The notes under the pieces are model-generated. The model searched no databases. It had not been told where the DNA came from and was given only the letters and a program-made list of their open reading frames with translations. From Tritrichomonas foetus (lineage: Eukaryota > Parabasalia > Tritrichomonadida > Tritrichomonadidae), in the NCBI GenBank assembly GCA_001839685.1, contig MLAK01001042.1, positions 1 to 37,288 of the forward strand: DNA of 37,288 nt. The letters are read 5' to 3'. Each line of letters opens with the position of its first letter. Position 1 is the first letter of the stretch. A program made the translations under genes and the position numbers. Shown one piece after another: positions 30,201-37,288 of this stretch.

Positions 30201-32561
30201 TCGTGAATCTGGCTTATTATTAACAAAAGACTGAAGTTGATCAATGGTTGTGTTTTGGATATTAGTACATTCTTTATACCCCTGGAAGACTCTACATTTT
30301 GTATCAGAATCGCATACGCAAATAATTTCTTGTTTTCCATAATCTACTGATGTTGAAATTTTTCCACTACCAATTGTGTGAAAAACATTTTGATTAGTAA
30401 GTATATTATAGTTAAAGTGTATTTTATTTTGATAATGATTGAAAATTATAAATCCATTTCGAATAGTTGAGAATCCTGTCACATCAATATTTACATCATT
30501 TAGTATTTCAATGTTAAAAGTTTCACATGTGTCAATTACATCAGATGAAAGCGAAAAATCATCATGACAATAGAAAATTAATTTGTTCAATGATGTCACA
30601 TTAATTGTTCCTTTTGAAAATTTAATATCGATTCCTTTTTCTTTGACATTTAATATACCATTATTAATATTCAAATATAATGTATCATATATTGATGATT
30701 GGGATACAATACCAAAAGAATTTAATGTTGTACAATTAATTACTTTGGAGTGAACATTCAAGTTTTCTCCGCCATTACTATACACATTTTGGAGAACAAC
30801 TTCGTCAGCAAGTATTTTTGACTTTTCGACAATATTAATACTATTGATTGAAATTTGGCGAATATAATTTTTAGAATTGGCGATATTATAGACTATATGA
30901 GCGATCATTTCTGCTTCAAATGCAATATCATATTTCCCTTCTGATAAAGTTTTGTCATTTATTTCATAATCAATTGAGTGTTCATATAAAAATTTAAAAG
31001 TATAAGCAACAATTGAAGAATTCATTAAAGAACCTATATCCAACACATCCCCTTTAAAATGGCATGTTTTTAACTTGGAATCTTTTGAACATACATTAAT
31101 GAGAAGAGGGACTTCTTCGAGTTCATAAGTAAATGAAAAGCCTAATTCTATTTCAGAATTCTTTTTAGTTACTTTTAATGAAAGACAATTTGTTTCGTCA
31201 TTAAACCCTGTCCTAACATGTGATCTATGATGTCCATAATTTATTAATATTTTTGTTTGTTCTATTTGAGAGAAGTAAGGAATAGTACCAAAATTTGAAT
31301 CTGTCAAAACGCGTGTAAGTGTTTTAACAGATACCATTTCGGTAATGTTTTCCATGATACTCAAAGTACATGGAGAATATTCATCTGGAAGAGAAATTTT
31401 ATCAATTTGGATTGTTGAAACCTCTTCATTAGAAATGGCCATTCCAAATGGAAATCCCAAATTCCATGTCATATTATATTCATGAATTGAAATATCAAGA
31501 TTGGGAGAGTCAATACTTAAATATCCTTTCAAAGTTTGAAAAAATACTTTATTTCGTGATCTTTCACCTGTTGTTGCACTCTTTATTAAAATTGCATATA
31601 AATTACTTTCCGATAAAAACTCACCTGTGAATTCTGCTGATTGGTGAATGGTAATTGTCGAATAAGAGCAATCAAAATGGCATGGCACGTAATCAGATTT
31701 AACAGTTAGTTCTAATTCATCATCATTTCGTGTGATATAAATAGGAACAGGACCAGAAGCCTTGGGCCATTTCCCAGATATCAAAACTTTTGGAATATTA
31801 GCAAAAGTTATTGGTACTAGGTCTTCATAATTTTCATCTCCATAAGATATTTCAAGTTTTTGTAATGTAAATGATGTGGCATCAGCAAAAGTAACAGCTT
31901 TAGCATCATGATAATATAAAATTGTATTGTGTGTTGCAAAATTGAAAATAAATTCCTTTTTTTTAATGATTACATTATAATCAGATTCATTAACAATAAT
32001 TTTGGGATATTCTGAAATAATACCTACATGAGTGAAACAGGAAAGTGATGAAATAGGAAAATTATTACCATAAACTATTGCTGTCGCCTGATTTGGTTGT
32101 GGAGAAATTGTGATAGTTGGATTATTAATCAACTCTAAATTCAATAATGTTAAGTCAATTCCTGATTTTACACCAGTTTTCGTATCATCAGAGGTAAAAA
32201 GAACATTAAGGGAATCTATCCTCATTGCCATTAATGAAAGATCATCATCTTGGGTGTAGGAAAATACTACAACTTCAGGAGATGTATCTTTTCCTGATGC
32301 TAAAATATCGATATTTCTATCAAAAATCAATTTTAAAGGAATTTTGGGTTGATATTTCGAGTATGAAGATACAGCATGATAATATAAGATTATATCTGAT
32401 GAATTTCCGATTAAATCGGTGAAATCTTGAGTGAATGATGATTGTGATGAATCGAGTATATTTTCATTCATGCAACCATCAATTGACAAACAAGATTTTT
32501 CTTCACAGATACACACTTGTACCACTGATGCAGTTGACAAGGTAATTAAAGTCAAAAACAT
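27255..32561 (-). CDS. Very large type I membrane protein, family unknown
   Basis: A 1768-residue protein I cannot assign to a family. A signal peptide (MFLTLITLSTASVVQ) is followed by about 1690 residues of ectodomain rich in Ser, Ile, Asn and beta-strand-like alternation, with many Asn-x-Ser/Thr sites. A single membrane segment (about 1705-1730, IGVIVGIVVGAVVLIAIIG) and a 38-residue cytoplasmic tail follow. The tail includes TPTYEIEKDF, which contains a YxxI-type sorting motif (YEI preceded by Thr). Two similar small cysteine clusters occur, CICEEKSC just after the signal peptide and CVCDSDTKC near the middle, suggesting an internal duplication. The ATG at 32561 is used because the frame extends only to a TTG beyond it. 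Upstream lies a perfect inverted repeat of AAAAAGTGAT. The long beta-rich ectodomain could be an adhesin or receptor (inference). Stop is TAA followed by G. Confidence 0.85.
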   Translation of the reverse strand: MFLTLITLSTASVVQVCICEEKSCLSIDGCMNENILDSSQSSFTQDFTDLIGNSSDIILYYHAVSSYSKYQPKIPLKLIFDRNIDILASGKDTSPEVVVFSYTQDDDLSLMAMRIDSLNVLFTSDDTKTGVKSGIDLTLLNLELINNPTITISPQPNQATAIVYGNNFPISSLSCFTHVGIISEYPKIIVNESDYNVIIKKKEFIFNFATHNTILYYHDAKAVTFADATSFTLQKLEISYGDENYEDLVPITFANIPKVLISGKWPKASGPVPIYITRNDDELELTVKSDYVPCHFDCSYSTITIHQSAEFTGEFLSESNLYAILIKSATTGERSRNKVFFQTLKGYLSIDSPNLDISIHEYNMTWNLGFPFGMAISNEEVSTIQIDKISLPDEYSPCTLSIMENITEMVSVKTLTRVLTDSNFGTIPYFSQIEQTKILINYGHHRSHVRTGFNDETNCLSLKVTKKNSEIELGFSFTYELEEVPLLINVCSKDSKLKTCHFKGDVLDIGSLMNSSIVAYTFKFLYEHSIDYEINDKTLSEGKYDIAFEAEMIAHIVYNIANSKNYIRQISINSINIVEKSKILADEVVLQNVYSNGGENLNVHSKVINCTTLNSFGIVSQSSIYDTLYLNINNGILNVKEKGIDIKFSKGTINVTSLNKLIFYCHDDFSLSSDVIDTCETFNIEILNDVNIDVTGFSTIRNGFIIFNHYQNKIHFNYNILTNQNVFHTIGSGKISTSVDYGKQEIICVCDSDTKCRVFQGYKECTNIQNTTIDQLQSFVNNKPDSRNLLIIATDSSPTRMPLLSADSLSKKKVTFVTDFLQLDCSSNDLSTIVIDGDNTTVKPMKGNQLSIFYRLEVLNPNIQFTGFTDIEANCMNIPLHLIDSFTHIEITDQMILNQHSSMQASRPCIIDFLEDENTNDLVLNFDDSSTSNIVYSDNKIIYQDKLTFNIVHSNNIDVSINVKKRGHLNLVYNAQNMNSVVLTEIIALNSGSSSESSITFSDWPSSDITIFNIKTSLASIKSNSNIPAIFTLIGESLKDEGYLFVAIGKTVVFNNELIFTGKRTLVKFQTEISDTTTFKFVQPIYYTESSSATNKIIFASSNIVANILDIKNNKKIESIASKIHVVHTLDEKGISNMILEKSIFPHSISQIEIIGAIPSTTNYDQIKLYTENKLTFISGYYQNIMSFQSKISFYNPFDVSLLGFGNGSQIFDFRLVQSSKAELEIFLKSKDFTSLPYVIEYNPLKSMFSNTTAFVKKVDEIISTISSNIHQDTNQIILYITDKIEYEFDLSKISDFSGSFIIDGYNQKPNISLITGSSFSELQLVNIVLKEPKLTPSEIKCSLMIKNSELHAGSIDIQKCNSLSVDPESLRSIIDNKIILPNNKEITIFDAQFIIAYKDGWQIKTIVSDKVASINPDNYQSIIIKAKSPSHIDINSINALPKSKYILEDSDDGTSVIHLGTGWNQNINSNKFTINNNSPLSISTSCYPLPNAFANATSIIGNETNTNVSFVLPDVIDSSLSFDMTHVKNVTNILVHSNHLTLQKKVNITFKDNTGHLHIKNLTVIDKTRASLPSSYVSENINLYEDSSLEIDIENVNPYNLNYFWQNNNIPSFILLQRGRSVPKINISFIGNKKELHSKKYKNLLNQKEFVLVKGDFNCDEWMANTVKSEDVFTLLCSKSSLGNGRNYELILKFYEVNPPSKKYIGVIVGIVVGAVVLIAIIGISIWCIKSGKYHVIFHKYSQFASSEVISSIETPTYEIEKDFANM

Positions 32562-32573
32562 CAGCAAGAGCCG

Positions 32574-32603
32574 AAAAAGTGATTAACCGCAATATCACTT
32601 TTT
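32574..32603 (-). promoter_or_regulatory. Perfect inverted repeat of AAAAAGTGAT before the large membrane-protein gene
   Basis: Arms AAAAAGTGAT (32574-32583) and ATCACTTTTT (32594-32603) are perfect reverse complements with a 10-base spacer. The pair starts 13 bases before the ATG at 32561. On the coding strand the far arm reads AAAAAGTGAT, 33-42 bases upstream as in the NTF2-like gene, and the near arm reads TCACTT, which also fits the trichomonad initiator TCAYW. Confidence 0.55.
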
Positions 32604-32705
32604 CAATGATGCAAATGATTCAATGGTTCAAATTTTTCTTTACTTTGATTAATTGTAACCATTTTAATTCAATTCTTATTGATGATTTCCATCTTTCTTG
32701 GATGA

Positions 32706-33126
32706 ATATTCCCCTATGTATCTTTCAAAATCAGTAAAGATTATGTTGAAATATTTCAAACAGAAAGCTTTGATAAATTCACTATTAAGATTCATATTCA
32801 GACGAAAATCGTTTATGTTGATGAACACATAATATGTTATTCATTCTTCAATTTCTATCTTCCTTTATCACCAAAATCTATTTATGATTACAGTTGTTGT
32901 TGTGGTGATTCGACTTGCAATCAAACAGTTTCTGAAATTTTATGGTTATATTCCAAATGTCGAAATATCTCTAGATCAATCATTGAAACAACAATCTAAA
33001 ATGCTAATTTTGTTTTATGCATATATAGTATCTATTGAGCTGAATAATCAAGAACCAAAAAGATATTATCGAGAATTCTCAATCGATGAACTTCCTAAAA
33101 TACTGATATTTTGTTTATTCTTTTAA
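32706..33126 (+). pseudogene. Coding-like relic in two phases, possibly a secreted-protein fragment
   Basis: Ninety-seven codons are open from 32706 to a TAA at 32999 without an initiator. The product looks protein-like, including IHIQTKIVYVDEHIICYSFF and a cysteine cluster CCCGDSTCNQT. A second phase, open to 33126, continues with SIELNNQEPKRYYREFSIDE. The cysteine cluster resembles CICEEKSC and CVCDSDTKC in the large neighbouring membrane protein, so this may be a degraded relative; that is a weak similarity. A phase change and the lack of a start argue against a working gene. Confidence 0.3.
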
Positions 33127-33896
33127 CAATCATGATATTGAAATATCTAATATAAGAGTTCGAAAGAGATTTTAAAAATAAAATTGTTTTTTACGACTGC
33201 CCAGAATTCTTGTTTTCAATTTCCTTCTTTTCAATTTTGTGCATTGAATTATCTTGTAAACAAAAAGAATGGTTCAATTTTTTTCTATTCCTCATTCTAT
33301 CATTATTACCTTTAATACTTGTTTTGCTATCGAAAAACTTTGTTCGAAGAATAATTTTGCAATGAAGCAGGGTTTCCTTTACAAGTAAATGAATGATAAA
33401 TTGAGACATCTTTGAAAATCTATTAGAAAAAGTTCGCAGAAATAGAAACATTTCTTAAGAAAAAATTATATTTTCAAAGAAAACTAATTTATTCATCATT
33501 ATACGTGAAACACTGCCATAAAGTGATTTTTCACTTCAAACCTGAGATGAATCTATTAATATGAGTATTATCATTTTTATGAGATAGAAATACATTCCAA
33601 TCTATGAAAAGGTCATCAAAGAAGCAAAATTCCATATTTTCGATGTAAATTCAATTACTCAAAATCTTGTAATCTCTCAAATTCGATCAATTTCTAAACC
33701 CACAATAGTATTCAATAACCTCCAATGAATCAATAGAAAATCTATTAATTTCCTCAATTCTATATTAAAGCGATATTGAAATGCTCACATGAATTCTGTA
33801 TATTCTTCAATTCTTTTTATAAAAATTGAATACTCATTTCAAACAATTGAATTCCCCCATAAAAACCAACAGAAAAGCATCTTTCCCACACTCGGA

Positions 33897-35315
33897 ATGG
33901 AAATAGAAGAAATATATGATGATGAGGCAATAAGTGGAACCAAAAATTCGCTATCGACTCATTCCATCGACCGAGAAGCGCCAAAATCTCAAGGATCAGA
34001 TTCCAGCAAAGATGACGAAGCTCCCGAACTAGGTCCTGATGGGTTACCCATAGATAAAAAGCATCATAGTGACAGCAGTGCAGAAAATAATGATGACGGC
34101 GAACCTCCTCCATTACGAATCAAAAGATTTGCAACGATTATGAATATTATGAATTCATTACTAGGCGCTGGTATTTTGAGTGTCCCACATGCAATTAGCT
34201 ATTGCGGCTTAGTGCCATCATTAATCATGCTTGTAATCATGGCAGTTTTATCTCATATTGGTACAGTGATGACTATGAAGCTTGCACATCGTGAAGGTTC
34301 AGATAGTCTTGATGGACTAACTGCAGCAATACTCAAAAAGCCAGGTGCAATTGCCATTTCTATTTGTTCAATGCTTTTCTGTATTTCGGCAATGGTTGCC
34401 TATTTAGTCATCGGCTATGGAAATATAATTTCATGGTTTGATGGAGGTGGAATTGTTATAGGTTCAAATTTATGGCAACGAGCATTGATTGTATTGATTT
34501 ATTCATTAATTCTTCCAGTTGCCATGACTTTTCCAAGAGATATTCGATTTTTAGCTCCATTTTCAGGTGCCACTGTTTTTTCAATTGTGTTTTTCATAGT
34601 TGCAATGTGTATTAAAGCAGGAATGAGATTACCTTATCCAAAAGGTGAAGGCGTAAGTATAACTGTTTCCAAATTTGATATGGGAATCTTTTCGGCAATC
34701 TCAATTTATGGACTTGCTTTTGCATTACCAGTATGCATTTTACCTTTAATCAAGCCATATAATCCGGACACAAAGAAAAGATCACTTGTTAGTTTATTAT
34801 CATGCTTAATTTGCTTCATATGTGTTTTAATTCCAGGTGTTTTAGGATATTGTTTGTTTGGCGATGATGTTGCCGATATTGTTCTTGATGATTTTTCATC
34901 AAAAGACATTTTAATTATTATTACTCGAATTGGGTTTTTCATTGTTGTTACATTTTCATACCCTTGTATTGGGCAATCTGTTATGGCATCATGGGGTGCA
35001 CTTATATTTGGTGATAGTGACCAAGGAAATCTTCCTTGGTCCAAACGATGGCTTGTTTTACTATTAACAAACATAATTCCAGTTGGATTTGCTATTTTCT
35101 TACCAAATGCTGGACCTGCACTTTCAATTGGTGGTGCTTTCGGTGGATGTTTGGTGGATTTCTTCTTCCCAGCATTGATGTGGATTGTTATCTCGAAGAA
35201 GAAATGGTATCACTGGCAAAACATTCTTTGCATATTATTTGCAATATTTGGAATTGTTTCTTGTGCAATTGCGACATATCAAGCTATAGTTGATGCTATA
35301 GTAGCATTCAAATAA
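33897..35315 (+). CDS. AAAP-family amino-acid transporter (SLC36/SLC38-like)
   Basis: A 472-residue polytopic protein. Residues 1-75 are an acidic, Ser/Asp-rich cytoplasmic tail. Transmembrane segment 1 carries the family hallmark MNIMNSLLGAGILSVPHAI (about 83-101), matching the NxxxGxGxLxxP signature of amino acid/auxin permeases. Ten or eleven hydrophobic segments follow, including ISIYGLAFALPVCILPLI, GVLGYCLFG and LTNIIPVGFAIFLPNAG, ending with a helix near 440-470. Members move neutral amino acids with protons or sodium across plasma or lysosomal membranes; the substrate cannot be read here. The ATG at 33897 was preferred to the in-frame ATG at 33789 because the extra 36 residues look like an AT-rich leader and the acidic tail is typical. 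A TCATTT initiator-like site lies near 33834. Stop context is TAAA. Confidence 0.93.
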   Translation: MEIEEIYDDEAISGTKNSLSTHSIDREAPKSQGSDSSKDDEAPELGPDGLPIDKKHHSDSSAENNDDGEPPPLRIKRFATIMNIMNSLLGAGILSVPHAISYCGLVPSLIMLVIMAVLSHIGTVMTMKLAHREGSDSLDGLTAAILKKPGAIAISICSMLFCISAMVAYLVIGYGNIISWFDGGGIVIGSNLWQRALIVLIYSLILPVAMTFPRDIRFLAPFSGATVFSIVFFIVAMCIKAGMRLPYPKGEGVSITVSKFDMGIFSAISIYGLAFALPVCILPLIKPYNPDTKKRSLVSLLSCLICFICVLIPGVLGYCLFGDDVADIVLDDFSSKDILIIITRIGFFIVVTFSYPCIGQSVMASWGALIFGDSDQGNLPWSKRWLVLLLTNIIPVGFAIFLPNAGPALSIGGAFGGCLVDFFFPALMWIVISKKKWYHWQNILCILFAIFGIVSCAIATYQAIVDAIVAFK

Positions 35316-35784
35316 ACAGTCTATTCATGCATGAAATTGTCTATTGTATTATATATATATATTTATCAAATAAACAAAACCAAGATATTGATTTTAAATT
35401 AAATCATTTTTATTTCATTACCAAATATCGAGATTTTTTTATCAATCATTCTTTCTGAAGAAGATGAACTTTATTTTTTGTTACATCATAATTTAAACAT
35501 CTTCCAAAGCATGAATACTTTTATCAAATATATTAAACCAGCAGGCTAATTCAAAAATACGGATGACAAAAAAAAAAAAAAAAAATATTTCCAGATTATT
35601 TATCAACCATTTATCAGACGATGATAAATTCGAATTGTCTATGAATTGTTGTTAACAGAATTAACAAGTCACGTATTTTTATAAAAATAACATAACAAAG
35701 TTAAGTAAAATCAAACATTTTTATTACAATTTGTTAAAAAAATGAATCCATAAAAATCAAGCAAAAAATATAAAAAGTGAAACT
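35316..35784. other. Convergent intergenic gap with long A run
   Basis: AT-rich 3' flanks of the transporter and the small membrane protein. It includes a short TA run (about 35350-35362) and a run of A at about 35569-35585. An AAAAAGTG copy lies at 35772-35779, immediately next to the stop of the minus-strand gene. No coding frame is seen. Confidence 0.5.
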
Positions 35785-36582
35785 CTAGAATGAGTTATCT
35801 CCTTTCTTACTCAGTCTGTAGTAAGCCAGAATCCATGCAAAAATTAACACAGTCGGAGCAACACATCCAATTATTGGTATGAAGACGTCATGTTGTAAAA
35901 CTGATAATTTCTGTGATTTTGTATTTTCAGCAAATTCTTGATAAGTTAAAACATTTAAACTAACATCAAGCTTTGCTCTCATTTGGAGCTCGACTTTTGC
36001 TTCACTGCTTCCTTTCAATCTGAAGAACCAAGGTGTGCTAGAAATAGCAGACCAACCTGATGGCTCAGAAATTGTTTCATATCGATCATACCAAGCGCCT
36101 CTTGTTTTTTCACGATAAATTGTGAGACTGTCTGTCTTTGTGTTTACATTCGATTTGATTACATTATATTGAAGGAAAGATCCTTTCGGCGAATATAAAA
36201 CGCAAATATCTTCATTTTGCAATGGCGCCAATTTAATGGTTGATTTTTCTTCTGTTGAAACAATTACTTGATCACAATTCAAATTTGAAAGTTCAGCAAA
36301 AGCAATTGTCACTGATTCGTCATATCCTTGATCGAATTCTACAACGATTTGCGTGTTGGCTCCGGCAATAATCGGTTTGGTTATTATTTCTGTTTGAGAT
36401 TGAAGCGATATTTTGGAGTGGTCTGAAGCAGAAACAACGGCGAAAATAACATTTCCAAAAAATGAAGATGGAATGACATGTGAAGGTGCTTCTGTTGAAT
36501 TAACTGTAATATATCCAATACCTCGTGGGAAAAAATGAGGAAGCTGTTCAGAAAGGGAGAAAAAGGTTAAGAAAAAGAACAT
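35785..36582 (-). CDS. Small type I membrane protein, family unknown
   Basis: A 265-residue protein without a recognised family. It has a signal peptide (MFFFLTFFSLSEQ), a beta-rich ectodomain of about 210 residues with few cysteines, a C-terminal membrane segment (about 229-253, FIPIIGCVAPTVLIFAWILAYY) and a short basic tail (RLSKKGDNSF). The aromatic segment GAWYDRYETISEPSGW and the later SSTPWFFRLKG suggest a compact extracellular domain. The layout repeats that of the 1768-residue neighbour at small scale. The start is uncertain: ATG 36582 gives a clean signal peptide, while ATG 36621 would add 13 mostly hydrophobic residues; further upstream only TTG begins the frame. An inverted repeat of AACTCAAAAAGTG lies about 170 bases upstream. 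It may be a cell-surface protein; no function is shown. Confidence 0.8.
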   Translation of the reverse strand: MFFFLTFFSLSEQLPHFFPRGIGYITVNSTEAPSHVIPSSFFGNVIFAVVSASDHSKISLQSQTEIITKPIIAGANTQIVVEFDQGYDESVTIAFAELSNLNCDQVIVSTEEKSTIKLAPLQNEDICVLYSPKGSFLQYNVIKSNVNTKTDSLTIYREKTRGAWYDRYETISEPSGWSAISSTPWFFRLKGSSEAKVELQMRAKLDVSLNVLTYQEFAENTKSQKLSVLQHDVFIPIIGCVAPTVLIFAWILAYYRLSKKGDNSF

Positions 36583-36749
36583 AATTAATTTTAAAATTAT
36601 AGAAAAGGACCAAATAAGCATATAATTTCGATATTTTCTATCGGGACTCAAATCGAAATGTATGAAGTTATACAATTCTTAACGGTCGTTTGATACTTTC
36701 TAAAATCTGCCTGTTTTTTGATTATTCAAAACTTCACATTTTTCCACAT

Positions 36750-36792
36750 CACTTTTTGAGTTCGATTTTGGAAAATATCAACTCAAAAAGTG
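36750..36792. promoter_or_regulatory. Perfect 13-bp inverted repeat containing AAAAAGTG
   Basis: Arms CACTTTTTGAGTT (36750-36762) and AACTCAAAAAGTG (36780-36792) are perfect reverse complements separated by 17 bases. Each arm carries an AAAAAGTG pointing away from the centre, towards one of the two divergent genes. It could be a shared bidirectional promoter element. Confidence 0.55.
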
Positions 36793-36985
36793 GCCTATTG
36801 AGAGTTTTCGATAAATTCTTTCAAAAATTCAATGCATTATCAAATACTCTTATTTTTCCAATATCCATGTCTATATCCTTATTGGAGTTACACTAACAGA
36901 TACTACAGATAACATAAAATTCTGCAATTACGACATTTTCGATAATGTCGAACTCATAAATAAATTTTTTAAAAATATTTTTTTT

Positions 36986-36991
36986 TCATTA
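36986..36991 (+). promoter_or_regulatory. Initiator-like TCATTA
   Basis: TCATTA fits the trichomonad initiator consensus TCAYW and ends 12 bases before the ATG at 37004. That spacing matches short leaders in this group. Confidence 0.45.
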
Positions 36992-37003
36992 TAGAAAGTG
37001 ATA

Positions 37004-37288
37004 ATGTTGGCATATGAGGAAAGCAAGGATTGCAGTGATATTTTACAAAGAACTCAACAAATGGTAGCTACTCAAATTAATAAGGGGGATATGCATTTTC
37101 ATAATCATCTGATCTTTCATATTACTTCCTTTTTGATAATCCTGATGAGGCTACTCATAAGATTATGGCAGATTCTGCACCCATCAACATTAAAAATGTT
37201 TTACTTTTTCTTCTTGAACATGGAAATAAAGGATACCTCCTATATGAAAGGTTTACAAAATGGTCCCCCAAAGATTTTGTGGGACCAT
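37004..37288 (+). pseudogene. Truncated, apparently frameshifted gene at the window edge
   Basis: From ATG 37004 one phase is open to the edge (95 codons). Its first third is protein-like (MLAYEESKDCSDILQRTQQM, then VATQINKGDMHFH), but the remainder becomes Leu/Ile/Phe-rich and unnatural. Another phase, open from 37105, reads a convincing soluble-protein stretch including LFDNPDEATHKIMADSAPIN and LLYERFTKWSPKDFVGP. A single phase change between about 37100 and 37130 would join the two, so the gene is either broken or misread at a contig end. The family is unknown. An initiator-like site lies 12 bases upstream. Confidence 0.4.
37260..37288. repeat. Imperfect palindrome at the window end
   Basis: ATGGTCCCCCAAAG, one central base, then TTTTGTGGGACCAT: 12 of 14 positions pair. 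The window stops exactly at the last base of the palindrome, which suggests a contig end or a fold-back artefact. Confidence 0.6.

Larger units (their letters stand above)
32562..33896. other. Divergent gap with decayed coding-like sequence
   Basis: About 1.3 kb between the large membrane-protein gene and the transporter. It contains the inverted repeat at 32574-32603, a coding-like relic at 32706-33126, a short palindrome AAGTGA-TTTT-TCACTT at 33521-33536 and AT-rich sequence. The minus-strand frame at 33191-33451 looks random. Confidence 0.5.
36583..37003. other. Divergent intergenic gap with inverted repeat
   Basis: The promoter-side gap between the small membrane protein (-) and the truncated gene at the edge (+). 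It contains the 13-base inverted repeat at 36750-36792 and an initiator-like TCATTA at 36986-36991. The plus-strand frame at 36690-36896 begins at TTG and is not called. Confidence 0.5.

Noticed and set aside
33789..33896. 36-residue N-terminal extension of the transporter
   Set aside because: It is possible, but its composition looks like leader sequence and an initiator-like site lies inside it; the later ATG gives a typical acidic tail.
1..37288. tRNA, rRNA or other structured RNA genes
   Set aside because: I looked for GC-richer blocks and a TTCGA-type T-loop context with cloverleaf pairing and found none. A covariance-model scan would be decisive.

Overview
The window looks like nuclear DNA from a parabasalid (trichomonad) protist, most likely Tritrichomonas or a close relative. 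The evidence is strongly AT-rich DNA, long eukaryotic genes that are almost all single-exon, and long, low-complexity gaps. One kinase gene also carries an intron with GTATGT at its 5' end and CTAACACACAG at its 3' end, the splice signature known from Trichomonas vaginalis. Half of the intact genes end in TAAA, which fits the reported trichomonad UAAA polyadenylation signal. The species call is inference.

Layout. 0.3-1.6 kb: class I histone deacetylase (+). 2.7-4.4 kb: DENN-domain Rab exchange factor candidate (-). 5.8-6.3 kb: NTF2-like protein (+). 6.8-7.1 kb: 82-residue unknown (+). 7.4-10.6 kb: large SAC-family protein with a FYVE-like zinc finger and a catalytic loop that has lost its cysteine (-). 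11.3-11.9 kb: two-repeat Myb-like factor (-). 11.9-15.7 kb: gene-poor stretch with broken coding-like fragments and one undetermined base. 15.8-17.7 kb: AMPK-related kinase split by an intron (-). 18.2-24.5 kb: giant HUWE1/Tom1-type HECT ubiquitin ligase (+). 24.9-26.4 kb: DNAJC3/p58IPK-like ER co-chaperone (-). 27.3-32.6 kb: 1768-residue type I membrane protein of unknown family (-). 32.7-33.1 kb: decayed coding-like sequence. 33.9-35.3 kb: AAAP amino-acid transporter (+). 35.8-36.6 kb: small type I membrane protein (-). 37.0 kb to the edge: a truncated, apparently frameshifted gene (+).

There is no operon logic; this is ordinary protist housekeeping and surface-protein territory. Themes are chromatin control (HDAC, Myb), membrane identity and traffic (DENN, SAC/FYVE-like), protein quality control (HECT ligase, ER J-protein) and cell surface (two type I proteins, a transporter). 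The most interesting items are the SAC pseudophosphatase architecture, the intron, a recurrent AAAAAGTG element upstream of several genes that is twice arranged as a perfect inverted repeat, and 20-21-bp tandem repeats in two convergent intergenic gaps. I saw no tRNA, rRNA, CRISPR or intact transposon.
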